Shown here one piece after another: positions 1-13,018 of a DNA stretch of 64,000 nt. Numbering within the stretch: position 1 is the stretch's first letter; each line of letters begins with the position of its first letter. Under the pieces are notes generated by a model. That model did no database searches. It saw only the letters and a list, made by a program, of their open reading frames with translations, and was not told the origin of the DNA. A program made the position numbers and the translations under genes. The stretch is from Rhyzopertha dominica (lineage: Eukaryota; Arthropoda; Insecta; Coleoptera; Bostrichidae), in the NCBI GenBank assembly GCA_025024175.1, contig QCXZ01000045.1, positions 3,474,649 to 3,538,648 on the forward strand, read 5' to 3'.

Positions 1-3000
1 TGTATTCTGGCGGAAACGAAGCTATAAATAAAGGAAACGCATACGGCATGCAGAAGTTTAAGATACCAAAGATAAGGAGGGAAGAACGGCCGGGAAGTAG
101 AGAGAGGGACTTCGAAAAACGGGGGGACCGTATCAGCTTGGATCGAGAAGACAGGAATAGATTCAGGAGAGATGAAAGGAGGAGTCCAGAAAGGGATAAT
201 AGTAGTGAGCGCGATTTTAATCGAAGAACAGATAGTCGCACGAGTCCAGAAAAGGAAACCAGGAGGATGAGAGAAAGCGAAGAGTCAGGAAAAGATAGCG
301 TTGAGAGTGAAACAAAAAGTAAGAGAGACGATCGTTCAGTCAGCTTAGATAGAGAACACGCGGATATCGAAAGTGCCGTACCAAATCAACCTGTTAAAGA
401 AGAAGAAACTTCCGAACCGATAAAAGTACAATCTGTTACTGATAACAACAAATCCGAAACTGCCGAGAACAAAGAAGAAGCGAATGCAGTGACGAACGAA
501 AGTAACGATGCCAAAGACAAACCCGTTCAGGAAGAAAAGAAGGCCTCTCCTAGTGAACAGTCAATACTAGGAGAGTTCATCGCGAATTTGATAGGAAATG
601 ATAATAAGAAGGAAGTGCTGTTACAGTTGTTCAGTACCATAGCAGACGGCCTTTCTAATCAGCAGAGAAAGAAATTCAAGCGAATTCAGCGCATGGCTGT
701 AAGTGACAGCAGCAGTAGCAGTAGTGACGAAGAATCCGACGAACCACGTAAAAAGAAGAAGAAACATAAAAAGAAAGTGGTGTCCGAGAGTGAATCGTCA
801 GACGAAGAAAAAGAACATGTTAAGCACAAGAAGAAGAAAAAGAAGGTTGTAGAACATGATAGTAAGGAAATAAATAAAGAAGTTAAGGAGGAATCTGAAG
901 AGAAAGCCGAAGAAAAAGCCGAAGACACTATTAAACCTATCGAAATCGATAAGAATGAAGCAGAGGAGGAGGAAGAGGAGAAGGTAGAAAACGTGGAAGA
1001 GCAGAACCCAGAAGTCGAAAATAAAATACCTTTCCCTAAGAAGGGAAAGAAAAGGGGCCCTGGGAAGAGAAGGAGGAAAGCTTTACCGAAAAAGGAACCG
1101 GACCAAAAAGAGGTAAATGAAAAACCGACAGAAGAGGAGCAAGTGGTGGAATCTGTAGGAGAAAGAATTAAAAATCGAAAGCGTAACCTGCAGAAACCTA
1201 AGAAAAAAGCCCGTCGCTGTAAGACTGAACTGGACATGCTACACGAGGACATCAAAGATATGTTCATTAGAGACGGCGTTTTAACCGCGACTGGTAAACG
1301 TATGTGTCGCATTTTGAAAAACGATCCAGGAGCTTTGACACAGGCTGTGAAAAAAGAAGAAACCCCAGCACAAGAGGTTACAGCGCCCGTTACTCGCAAG
1401 AAAGCGATAAAAGAAACGCCAGCACCCGAAGAAGAGAAACCTTCTCCGAAACCAGCGAAAAGAGACGTGCAAAAAGACGACATCACCGCGAAGAGATTAC
1501 GAAGTTCCACTTCAAATCTACGTGTTGTGATCGAAAAGACAGACTTCAGCAAGCTCGTGCCGTACAGGTCCCCCGTGGAAGCTGCGCCTAAATCTGCAGC
1601 AAAAGTTACACCCGAGAAAAAAGGAAGGAAACGAAAACTTGAGACAGATACTGATAGCACTACTTCAGATGCCAGTATAACGAAGAAGATCCAAAATCCT
1701 CTTCCGAAACGCGATAGCCTTAGGCGTTCGGCAAAAGCACAAGCCAAGTATGCTGAAGAAAGCGCTGAAGAGGAAACCCCTGTTACACATACTTCTGAAG
1801 AGGAAGAAGACGTGGATTTGGATGAAACACCTAAGGAAACCAAAGCAGCTAGGAAGAAACCGAAAAAATTACGTAGTAGCTGGTCAAAGGGTGTGATTAA
1901 GAAGAAAAACAAACATGCGAACAAGAGTGACCGTAATTCTGAAACGAGCACGCCTGTGTCTAGGATACATACACCGGTTGACGATATTGACGAATCAAAC
2001 GGTAGCTCATCGGAAGACGAATCGCTTGATGTTTCAGACCAGGTAGTGGAGTCCAAAGACGCACTGTTGATTCCACCCGATAAGGAATACTATCTCAATT
2101 GCAATTCCAAAATGAAGATCGACTGCAAACTTTGTTCATTTAAAGGCAAGGTCATCATCCAACATTACAAAACTGCACATCCCGCTTCTGAAGTTCTCAT
2201 ATCGCGATTTTCACCTGTAGTTGCAGCAAACGTACGAAAAGATGCCCTTAGTAAGAACTATGATAGTGTAGAACCTTGCGATGTGTGGGAAGCTAAAGGG
2301 CGTAGGAAGAAGTTTAATTTCGAGTGCGTGTTTTGCCAAGCTTTGTTTAGTGATAACACCGAGACCTTTTATGATCACGTCGCTTCGCATACCGGGGAAT
2401 TCAGATTCCTGTGCAACGTGTGTAACTACAAAACTTCTAATTTTAGATGTTTAAGGGCACACAATCATTACTTACATCCGGGTACCAGTATTACAAATGT
2501 TAAACCGGCATGGGATGCTCCCCCTAATTACAAAACGGTGTTCGGTTACATGTGTACCGAGTGTAACTACGTGCAACTGAGGCAAGACTCTCTTAAAACT
2601 CACGTAAAGAACTATCATGATGGAAACGAAGATTTTATACTCAAGATTAATATGTCCACTAAAGATAGTGATGCTCCAATCAAAGATGACGTTAAGGAAA
2701 ACCTGAAAGAAGAAACTGACGAAGCAGTTAAGGTCAAAGTAAAGGTGGAAAAAGAAGATGAAGATATTAAACAGTTGCAAAGTGTATATATAAAACAAGA
2801 GGCGGAGGAAGAGCCTGAGGATGCTTCTAAAGACGTTGACGAAGCAGTGCCGACACAAACAGAGTTTGCATTGAATACACTGGAGGAACCAGAGGTGCAG
2901 AATGAACAGGAGGGTATATCCAAGCCAGAGGTGCACAGTGAACAGGATATATCTAAGCCGGATGAGGCATCGAAAGAAAAAGACGCCGATTTGAATGTTT

Positions 3001-4025
3001 TCACCTGCAATCCNGAAGTGGACGAGGAAGAGCAAAAGATAGAGGAAGAAAGAAAAAGATTGATGGAAGAAATCAACGAACAAGTAAAGTCTTCCAGGAC
3101 TTTAAATTTCGTGGNTAGACTGAAAACAAAACTAGAAGAACAACTGAAGATCGCCGCATCTAACCCATTGGATATCGAAAAAATCAGAAAAGAAGAACAG
3201 CTGAATAAATTATCAGAGATATTTCAGATGGATACTGAAAAATTGAAAGAACATATAAAAACCACCGTCGTTGAAACTGATGCTGTTACGCCACTTAAAC
3301 CTACGCAGACTAAACGGGCGTCACCGAGAGCAAAACCTGCGGTGAAATCAAAGAAGGCAGTCGAAAAATCGACAGTGCCAAAGGTCGATGTGACAGCCAC
3401 CTTCATTTCCAAAAACAACGCTCCTATAGGAAGCACGATTCAGAGGTTGCAAGGTAATTTGACAGTTCTCACAGAGGTTCCAAAACTACCGCCCTTGACG
3501 CACATAAGCGAATTGATTCCGGCGAGGTCTCCTCTCCCGCCCGTTAAAGAACAAGTGTTCTTCAACGATGGCTTCAAGGTCATGAAGATGAACGACAAAG
3601 TGTTGTATTGCTGCTGCATGCCGGCTTGCGTTGTGGCCACGGACGTAAAATCGGTGTTCCGGAATCACTGCAAGAACTCCCACTCGAAAACCGGGCCCAA
3701 CAAGTGCGGCTTCTGCTCGCAGGTGTTCCATTTTATCGCGGAATACTTCGACCACGTAACGAATGTCCACTGGGAGAAGATAATTCCTTCCGAAAAGGAG
3801 AAGAATGAAGTTTCTCCGACTCCGATCCTGAGGATGAGGAGGCTCAGCGGCGATCTTCTCTCAGAGGCGAAGAGCACCGGTTCCGAAGAAGAGGAAAAAG
3901 ATAAACCCCAGGAGGAGGTTATCAGCATGGACGAGAGTTCCGGATTTCCGTTCAAGATTGCCAGCGTATCGAGCCAGGACGAGAATTCCGACTTTCCTTT
4001 CACGATCGCCAGCGTATCGAGTCAG
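1..4025 (+). CDS. Zinc-finger gene, exon 1 of window (partial): charged N-terminus and six fingers
   Basis: The frame of the first Met (base 48) is open back to base 3 with no stop and no convincing acceptor, so the exon continues upstream and this Met may not be the start. Counting from it, residues 1-120 are rich in R/E/S/D. Residues about 235-280 hold poly-Lys runs that look like nuclear localisation signals, and a Lys-rich stretch follows to about 400. Residues 393-425 contain a hydrophobic motif (LHEDIKDMFIRDG) that looks like a small folded segment. C2H2 modules begin at about residues 693, 760, 789, 836, 1188 and 1220; between them lies a long acidic linker. The last residues repeat FPFxIASVSSQ. 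The donor is CAG/GTTAGT at 4026, phase 0. Single N bases at 3014 (codon CCN, still Pro) and 3115 do not shift the frame. Confidence 0.92.
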
Positions 4026-4222
4026 GTTAGTGATGTTATTGAATGTTTTTACGAGGTGATGGCAGATAAGTTGATACGATGTTGAGCGGAAGAGTCCTCA
4101 TTGCTGTTGGCATAGCTTTGCTTTTTAGCGTGCTATCTCCGCTAGGTTAAAAAATGCTGTCTGTGGATCGTAACATGAGTTGAAATCTGTAATATGATAT
4201 ATGTAATACAATAATATATAGT

Positions 4223-5005
4223 TACTTCCACATCCAACGGATGGGAATTGTATCGTGAAAAAAATTTTCAAAAATTTTTATTTGTTCATTCGCTTTAAAA
4301 TGGTCGAAAACGCATAAAAAACAAAATTTNAGCAAAACAAATTTCTTGCCTGTGTGTCTGTGGTTTTGTTTGTGGACACGATAACTTTCGAAAGACTTAA
4401 TATATGAACTTGAAATTTGGCAAACGTATAAATCTCAACTACCCAAAGCAACCTATTGTTTGTGGGGTAAGTAGGGTATCGGGAAGGGGGCGAAATTTGG
4501 GGGTAACTACCCATTTTGCAAATTATTTTTTTTCGTTTTAGTATGTGATTATTAGTATAACTGCGAGTATTATTCGTTCTTATAAATTTTTGGTGCAGCA
4601 AACTGTTTAGAAGATATTAGCAAAAAAGCGTCATTTAAAGAAAACTGTTTTTCCTAAATATCTCCGAATATATTTAATATATTCAAAATTTGAAAATACC
4701 ATCAGATAGGAAATAAAATTTCTCACAAAAAGTGTCTTAGAAAATTTATTCAAAATTCTGACATTTTCGAAATATGTCCAAAAAACCTATTTTGGACCCT
4801 GCTCGTACGAATTTTTTTTAAATTTTGGTATTATATAGAAAATCAAATTTCTGATCAGAAAGCACTTTTGTTAAGTTAATAATTTTCGAGTTATTTGGAA
4901 AAAACCGATGCTAATATCACGAGGTATAGTATAACAAATAAAAACGTAAATGTCATTTTGACAATTGGATGTGGAAATTTTTATTCAATTTGCAGCGGTT
5001 TTTTA
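4223..5005 (+). mobile_element. Non-autonomous inverted-repeat element, family 1, copy 1
   Basis: Begins with ACTTCCACATCCAACGG and ends near a matching inverted TTGGATGTGGAA (4965-4976), followed by a shared tail ATTCAATTTGCAGCGG. The same sequence recurs at 9.0, 21.3 (-), 30.3 (-) and 43.6 kb. It has no coding capacity; the conserved short ORF inside it is only the repeat seen in frame. Against copy 2 it has a deletion of about 60-70 bp near 4925. The superfamily cannot be assigned from the termini. Confidence 0.75.
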
Positions 5006-7719
5006 TGTTGTTACAAAGATATATGTTCTAATAGTGGACTGTGATATCCTTATCTGAGCAAACTAATACGCTACATTTGATTTTTAACTATAACTGATGG
5101 CGTATATTTGGTGCACATCGTCTATAAAACAAACTCGATATTGCCGAACAAAATATGCATGCTTAGAATGTCCAGCTGTTTTATTTAGCATGCATGATTT
5201 TGTGATGATGAAAAATTCGCCCTGCATTTGAGATCACGCGTAAGCTGTGCTTGGCGATGTTTATCGAGAATTACTCAAACTTAGGTTTGGCAGAGTATAA
5301 TATACAATTTTGTGTCCAACGTAGATGCGCCAGGTTTCGTTATAATAATATCGCGCGATAAATGTATTCTAACCTTGAATGCAGTGCAGTCGTTCTCATG
5401 TTATGGACTGCAGTTGGAGGTCACTTGTTACCTAATCGTATATCTAGAAAGTAATTGACTAAAAAGATCGATGTTTTTAGCGCATTGCTACGACGAAAAT
5501 TATAACGTCAGTACGTCAATTCAATCGAAGCAACTATTTTTTTTAATTTGTGTATTTCAGAATAGTAATCCAACTCAGACAAAAAAGGATATTTGTTTTT
5601 TTGTACTACTTCATTCAGTGTAATTCTTGATTAAAATGAAATTTGTTAATTCGTTATATCGCTCGATTCAGTTACAAACGGGACAAAAAAATATTCTTGC
5701 TATCCCAAAAAAATTGCCTCTACAAAAAAATTTGCTAGTTCTCAAACCATAAAATAACAAAATAACAAAATATCGTCGGCAAATTGTAATAATTTTTCTC
5801 TATTTAGAACGGTTTACGTCACTTATAAACGAGTGCAAGTTATTAACCTTGAATAAATTTTCTCTCTGTTGATTTATATAATTTAACATGTGCGTTCAGT
5901 ACAATCAATGCGAATTTTGTATCGCTCACTGTTCACTCGTCTTCAGTTTTGTTTTTAATTTCAGTTGGCAGTCAGCAAATTTTGTATTATACCACAAAAC
6001 TAACTTTGTGTGTTTTGCAATCTTCGTTAGGTTCCTACAAATATGCACTGTAAATGGTCTTGCTTTTCCTCTTTCCGTTTCACTGTTTTGTATACTGTTG
6101 CGTCAATTATATTAATATATCTTATGGGATTGCTTTCGAAACTAACTTCCTTACTCATATTCGACCAAACTAGGTATAAGTCCTGTTCAATCCGTTCGAT
6201 ATATCGATACATAAATTCACATGCCTCCATTTGACCTTTCTTCTTTTCTGCTCTCCATAGACCGTTTTTAACAAAACAATGCATAGGTGGGAAGTATAAC
6301 AATATTTCAAAATGAAACAACAAAGTTATCTTGAGAATCACACCAAAGACTATAATAAAAACTAAAAAAACGCTCACACATATTTGACAGACTGCAAATG
6401 TGAATTGATTGACAATGTCAATGTAGTATAAAATATGAACAACAAAAATAACTATTTTCACGGCATACCTATTTTCGTAATGCATGAGATTTCAGTAAAA
6501 AAATATTGTTTAGTTGCAGAATTCTTGATCACAGCTTTTTACGGAATAGGTAATAAAAAAAATTGAAAATTTTTTACTGCCCTTGCTGCCCAAATATGTA
6601 CAATTGGCGCTCAATATTTTTGGTTCCAGCGCATAATCACAACCTATGTAGTCGTCTACAGTCTACACTTGCGGCATAATCTACTATACCTACTGTTTTC
6701 CCAATAATGGTTTTGTGAAAAAAAATAGTGCAATGTAAAAATTGTAATATATTTTTGCCNAAATATTGTATATTAAACACAATGCGTATTCAAACGCTCG
6801 CGTTAACATACAGTTTTTGTTATACTGTCACATCAGGAATACACACCAGAATTTTAAGTTGAGTATTAAAAAACGCCTGATTATGATATTACAGCTTATA
6901 ACAACACCGAACATTTTAAGATTGAAAATTTTTACGTTTAGTTGTCGACTATGAACTCTTTATTTAACGTAATTTATTTTCTTTATGCAGTAGTAAAACG
7001 GTCACATTGATATTTTTTGGGCGATATTGCAATTTTTTTGCAAATTTTGTTATCTGACTTAAAATGGCCAGTCTTAGGCTATATACTGTACACATGTGTT
7101 GCTAATATTCTTCTGAGAATTCAAAAATGAAACAAAACAGTTTGTTAAAATAGAGAGCGTTTTATTTAAAGTAACAAAATTTGTAAATGATAATAAATTA
7201 TACTGTAGTCCTGCAAAACTAAAACTAGACACATTTAAAATAAAAAGTATATAGTGAAAAAATAGAAAATCACAATTTTCAGACTGCAAATAATTGTGGT
7301 ATGGTTTCCATAGTTCCATAAATACCGTATAATGTATTTGTTTTTCGCTTTGATACATTTATCAAGTTTTTCTTCTCCACTTTTTATATACCTAACATAG
7401 TTCCATAAAAGGCTGCTACAGCTGCTCTACCCGCGATTTGCAATTTTTGTTTAGAAAGAACAAGGAAATCCCGTATCCCAGTACAGATTCACTACATTAG
7501 TTAGGCGAATCACAAATCGGTTTCACCACAATATTTGTTGTTGCAGAATTGAAAGCAGAAAAACCTACGAGTATTTTTGAATTTTGACTAGAGTCGAATC
7601 AGGCCCACTGAAGTCTTTAAAAATCTGAATTTCGTTACAAACGCTATACATAATCATGCATATAAAGTTTAATTTTATTTATCTATTTAAAATTTGCGGT
7701 ACCGCTTCCAATACGTGGA

Positions 7720-7910
7720 TAACCACCGTCATAACGCATTTTTTGATATCCTTTCTGTGTCCCGCGAAAAATCAGAGTAGGTACCGACGGCGGCGACACT
7801 GGCGTACGTGACGGCGGGCACGAACGTTTTACGTATTTTATATGAGGAGCTCTAGCGTTGTGACGTGACTTAGGAAGGAATTTTTTTAATCGGACCTTTG
7901 GGTATGAATA
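7720..7910. other. CpG-rich patch in intron 1
   Basis: A GC- and CpG-rich stretch of about 150 bp (GACGGCGGCGACACTGGCG and neighbours) lies inside otherwise AT-rich intron. On the - strand it sits in a 113-codon open frame (7683-8024) with no recognised domain. It could be an exon or promoter of something unrecognised, or a transposon fragment. I cannot decide. Confidence 0.3.
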
Positions 7911-9016
7911 TGTGATTTTTGGAAGCAATTGCGATTTGTGTTGCATTGTTTTACGTTTAAATTTTGAGTGAATCACGATTATTGATTTCGTTGTTACTTT
8001 AATTGCCATCAGCTGGTGAAACAATGACTAGCATGGGCATGCGGAGCGAACTGATGTTTTTATTTTACGGTAGAATTGAGTAAGCTGAATTATTATATAC
8101 CGTTTTCTGAGTGTTAAAGAACTGACGATATAACGTAGTTAGAGACTTGCATGCACTGTTTTTCGTGGGTGATGAAAGTTACAAAAAAATTGATTCGTTT
8201 TTTCAAACTTTTTTTTATTTGAAAGTAAATATCTAAAGGCATGTTTTACACAGTACATCTATCAATGTACATTATTACAACATGTTTTTGAGACCATAGC
8301 ATCAAAACATTTTTATTCTATTTCTTAGCCTATAATACATTTTAATTAATTAAAGAGTATTTTGATACATAAGCACTATACTTAGTTAATTATCAAGTCC
8401 TTAAAATGTAGATATGTAAATTAATTGAATTGGATACCTTTACATGCACAAGAACAAATAATTTGGAAACATTCAACAAAATTATATGGGTAATATTTAA
8501 CAAGTAGGTATTTTTTTGTCATGAAGCCATAATGTTTTTAAATAGTCTTTTATTGCTACAAAAAACTCTCAATACTCTGATAGAAATCCGCTAGTACTGT
8601 AGAACAAATACATGGATTTGTAGCATCTTTTCAAAATCAATATTGCTTAGAAATTAAAACAATATTTTATTACAGCAATTTAAGCAAACAGATTTTCCTT
8701 AATTTGGGATTTCAAATTTTTATTTTTACTAGCAGAGGGAGTCATTAAGCATTTTCTTTGAAAATATCTAAATTGAAAAAATTGATAATTACTAGAAAAA
8801 AATTAATTTAATATAATCCTTGATTTATACTTTTGTGGGAGTATTAGCCACGATTAACTACTTTAGTTTCTTAAATTAACATTGAATTGAGTGATGCCTA
8901 ATATATAACATGAATTTTATGTGATACTTATATGACTGGTGGTAATCATGTTGTATAATCTTTCCCATATAAAAACTCGTGTATTTATTTCATTTATGTA
9001 GGAAAGACAACAGAGT

Positions 9017-9892
9017 ATTACTTCCACTTCCAACGGATTGGAAGTATTGTATCGCAAAAAAAATTTTCAAAAATTTTTATTTGCTCATTCGCTTTAAAAT
9101 GGTCGAAAACGCAAAAAACAAAATTTGAGCAAAAACAAATTTCTTGTCTGTGTGTGTGGTTTTGTTTGTATACACGATAACTTTCGAAAGACTTAATATA
9201 TGAACTTGAAATTTGGCAAGCGTATAAATCTTAACTACCTATTGTTTGTGGGGTAAGTAGGATATCGGGAAGGGGGCGAAATTGGGGGGTAAATACCCTT
9301 TTTGCAAATTTTTATTTTTTTATATTTTTTTCGTTTTAGTATGTGATTAGTAGTATAACTGTGAGTATTATTGGCTCTTATAAATTTTCGGTGCAGCAAA
9401 CTGTTTAGAAGATATTAGCAAAAAAACGTCAATTAAAGAAAACGGTTTTTCCTAAATATCTCCAAATATATTTAATATATTCGAAAAATGAAAACGCCAT
9501 CAGATAGGAAATAAAATTTCTCACAAAAAGTGTCTTAGAAAATTTATTCAAAATTTTGACATTTTCGAAATATTTCCAAAAAACTTATTTTAGTCCCTGC
9601 TCGTACGATTTTTTTTTTTAATTTTGGTATTATATAGAAAATCAAATTTCTGATCAGAAAGCACTCCTATAAGTTTTTTGTTAAGTTAATAATTTTAGAG
9701 TTATTTGAAAAAAAACCTGTTTTGAAATTTATATATTTTTGCTAATATCACGAGGACTTTGTCTTAGAAAAAATGTGTTGGGAGACAAAATGCTCAAAAT
9801 CTGATTACTAGTCGTACAGTATAAGAAATAAAAACGTAAATGTCATTTTGACAATTGGATGTGGAAGTATTGATTCAATTTGCAGTGGTTTT
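9017..9892 (+). mobile_element. Inverted-repeat element, family 1, copy 2 (longest)
   Basis: Starts TACTTCCACTTCCAACGG and ends TTGGATGTGGAAGTA, then ATTGATTCAATTTGCAGTGG. It is collinear with copy 1 over its length and retains the segment missing there (about 9745-9830). At about 875 bp it is the most complete copy in the window. There is no transposase ORF, so it would depend on an autonomous relative elsewhere. Confidence 0.75.
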
Positions 9893-10509
9893 ATTAATTA
9901 TTGCTCCATGTTTTTATAACAGAAGAAAATTTAAGTAGGTACACAACAAACATTGTAATCTGTGCTGCTAAGTCTGAAGTTCTTTTTCTTTCCTTTTGAG
10001 TGTATATGTACAGGATGGTTCAATTTAGTTTCATTTCTTTTTAGAAGTAATATGCTTGCCAGGAAAGAAGACAGATATGGTGGGGACGACAATTGTCACC
10101 AGACAATTAAATCATTGGTTTGCCCGCCATTATTCATGGTCACAATTTCAGGCGAGCACGGATAATCAATTTATTAACTCAGCCCATCCATGCACTTCGC
10201 TCCGTTCAATTTGTCACAACGCTAGATTCCTAAGGTCCGATTTCTTTCCTGGGGCACATTATATTTCACCAACTTATATTTTTAAAATGGGAAATCTAAG
10301 TATTTGTTCATGATGAAACTGATATTTTTTTTGTGNATTCCTGAAGTTATTTAGGAAAAGCTGATGTAATAAGATATATCTGAAATATTAAAGCTTTTCA
10401 GGATTTCTCAGTAGACCATGATTAATGAAGAAGACAATGGATATTGCTTCTTTTGACATTCAGGTTTTTTATATGTAACAATTGCTATTACATTATGGAT
10501 TCATGTTAA

Positions 10510-11930
10510 ACACAAACACAGAATTTTATCTCTCAACAAATGGCGATACAAAAATATCAACACTTCTACATATTTCATTATATAATCTACACATACGTAC
10601 AATCGGAAAGTGAAAATGATGGCTAGTCCGTGAAGGACAAACATAAAATGTTACACAAGATCTTGAATTCACTCTTGGCACTAAGAAAGCTAATCGACAC
10701 AATAATGTACTAATAATGCGACCATGTGCAATTTTATACAAAAAAGTTATAGCATAAAGATTTCGCCGAAAACTTAATGAATGCAACTCAGATTCGGCAT
10801 AGAGTCGAAGACGGACAATCAAAAGGGGGATATAGGTTAAATTTCTTATAATATAAATATCTACAGAATTTATTTTGTATACGTTCAATCTGAGTAGCAT
10901 AAACAGCATAACCAGGACACCAAACTACTGAACAGTACTCTAGTTTACTTCTCACAAATGCACAATACAGTTTCAAAATACAAGAAATGTTATTGAAATC
11001 CCTAGTTTGTCGCTTAATAAACCCCACTGCTCTAATAGCATCACCACACATTTGCTCTATATGTAAGTTAAATGAGAGAGAACTATCAAAAGTGATTCCC
11101 AAATCTTTTATTTGAGATACACTTTCCAACTCATTACCATTAACACTGTAATGAAAAACAATTGGATTCTGAATCCTACAGAAAGAAATAATTTTATATT
11201 TAACAATATTTAGATTCATTTTGTTCTCTGCACACCAGAGAGAAAACTGTTCTAGATCATTTTGCATCGCAGTACAATCATCAACAAATTTTATGCATCT
11301 TACAATTTTNAAATCATCTGCGTACACCAATACATGCGACTTAAATATAGAAAATACATAGTTGAAGGACAAAAACAAAAGTGGTCCTAAATTGGAACCT
11401 TGCACTACTCCACTACATGTTTGAAATGGCTTTGATTTATAATCTAAATATTCAACATATTGAAATCATGCTGTCAACAAAGAATTAAGAAACAGTATCA
11501 AAAAATCACATAAGCCGTAACTTTGTAATTTCTGCAATAAAATGCGATGATCGACAACATCAAAAGCTTTTGATAGATCTATATAAATAACATCAGTTTG
11601 TAACTTATTTTCTAAATTATCAGAAAGCAGTTGTGTGTATTCACATAAATTGGTTGCAGTAGATTTACCCTTTATAAAACCTTGTTGACCTTCATTTATA
11701 AATATGTGCATGTGGTTATATAGATACTTTGCAAAAATAGACTCAAAAATTTTGGCGAAATTGCAGCTTATGGCTACTGCTCTATAATTTTTAATATTAC
11801 TTCGATCTCCGGACTTGAAAACAGGAAAAACCTTGGAATTCTTCCAGACATTTGGATAAATACCTGTTTGTAAAGATAAATTATAAATGTGTCGGAGCGG
11901 CTTCAAAAAAACAGCTAACACAATCTTTCA
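10510..11930 (-). pseudogene. Decayed non-LTR retrotransposon (Jockey-like reverse transcriptase)
   Basis: On the - strand, 11921-11466 reads as the N-terminal half of a reverse transcriptase, with the palm motif A region YIDLSKAFDVVDH. 11405-10788 reads as the catalytic motif VYADD followed by the thumb and connection region (DLGITFDSSLSFN, YCSVVWCPGY). The C-terminal tail continues in a third frame (about 10795-10526) with the RMCRLYN...DIF ending usual in insect Jockey-type elements. Frameshifts near 11430 and 10790 and loss of everything 5' of the RT show it is dead. It lies antisense in intron 1. Confidence 0.85.
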
Positions 11931-12270
11931 CGATAAATGATGGTATATTGTCCGTCCCAGCAGTTAAGTTAGGCTTCATCTTCTTCGCAGCCGCAATTTA
12001 TGTAATACATTTGAAGATTTGAAATGTTTCTGACATATACTATGTTTAGCGGGAATTGAGGAAACCTAAAATCCACAGATTCCATCAGAAATGGATTACA
12101 CTGTATGTATTTGTGCAATAATACCCTTCTGTAATGATTTGATCCCAGCAGCAAATGTTTATGACTGAAAGATTTCCCCACCATATTAAAAAATTTCTAA
12201 TTTTAGTACCTTAACCCTCCAGTACTACTTATAGTGAAGATTTCTACTAGATTTTGTTTTACTTTTTTAG

Positions 12271-13018
12271 GTGGATCATGATAACTTGCCGTTCCACTTC
12301 GAAATAACCAATGTCATATCACTAGCATCAGATGACAATGGTAGCCCAATAAAAAGCACCGACTCTCCTACAGAGGGCGCTCTTTCTTCCATACCACCCC
12401 CTCCACCTCTAACACCCATACATCCCAACACTTCACCAACCAAAGTCCTTATCAGCAATATCCAAAACCTTATCCAAAATGACTCTCCCTCCTTTCAGAA
12501 GTTGGATAGCGTCGCCTCGAAATCATCATACGGTTCGCAAAAGGTCGTGCTCAAGGATCACCCAATGCCTGTCCTCGACGGTCCCAGGAAGGATCCCAAG
12601 GCCCTCGCGGAAATGATCAAGCCGCAGAACATCATCCACCTGTACAAGTGTCCATCGTTCCGGTGTTCGTACTCGACACATCAACGCAATCAGTTTGAAC
12701 TGCACCTCAACACGCATCCGGAACTGAAGGAGGGCCCGGTCCGTTGTGTTTATTGCAATTACGGGAACAGACTCGAACACATAATCATTCACATTGACGT
12801 CAGGCATGGCAAGAGCCTGTTTAGTTGCGCGTATTGTCTGTTCAGGGCGGTAAATCAGAGTTACGTGCAGATTCACGAGGCCGCTGAGCATAAGGGCAAG
12901 CCGCCTAAGGTTTATAGGGTGCCGTGGAACGTTCTGTCCCAGGGAGTCAAGGGGGAGCTATCCAAGCCTAAATTGAAGGATTTGTTGAAACCAACATTGT
13001 TTCCTTGTGGTGTTCAAT
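12271..13018 (+). CDS. Zinc-finger gene, exon 2
   Basis: Starts right after TTTTTTAG with GTG GAT CAT in phase 0. The first residues (LPFHFEITNVISL) continue the FPFxI repeat that ends exon 1, so the junction makes sense. A Ser/Pro-rich stretch follows, with six consecutive prolines near residue 40 of the exon. Three C2H2 fingers come next: CPSFRC...H-x3-H, CVYC...H-x4-H and CAYC...H-x4-H. The exon ends with FPCGVQ and one extra base (donor AAT/GTAAGT), the first half of a fourth finger completed by exon 3. Its base composition is more GC-rich than the introns. Confidence 0.93.

Larger units (their letters stand above)
4026..12270 (+). other. Intron 1 (8.2 kb)
   Basis: Donor CAG/GTTAGT, acceptor TTTTTTAG at 12270, phase 0 on both sides. 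It contains two copies of inverted-repeat element family 1 (4.2-5.0 and 9.0-9.9 kb), a CpG-rich patch near 7.8 kb and a decayed LINE on the - strand (10.5-11.9 kb). The remaining AT-rich stretches (5.0-7.7, 7.9-9.0, 9.9-10.5 and 11.93-12.27 kb) show only short chance ORFs, and I see no gene in them. Confidence 0.85.

Noticed and set aside
22..35. CTATAAATAAAGG as a TATA box for the gene
   Set aside because: It is only about 15-25 bases before the Met and lies in an open coding frame that continues upstream.
686..2056. 456-codon open frame on the - strand
   Set aside because: It lies opposite the Lys/Glu-rich part of exon 1 and translates to Ser/Phe/Leu-rich low complexity. It is a shadow of codon bias in the real exon.
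6027..6485. 152-codon - strand open frame in intron 1
   Set aside because: Hydrophobic AT-driven composition, no domain, no splice or promoter context, not repeated; probably chance.
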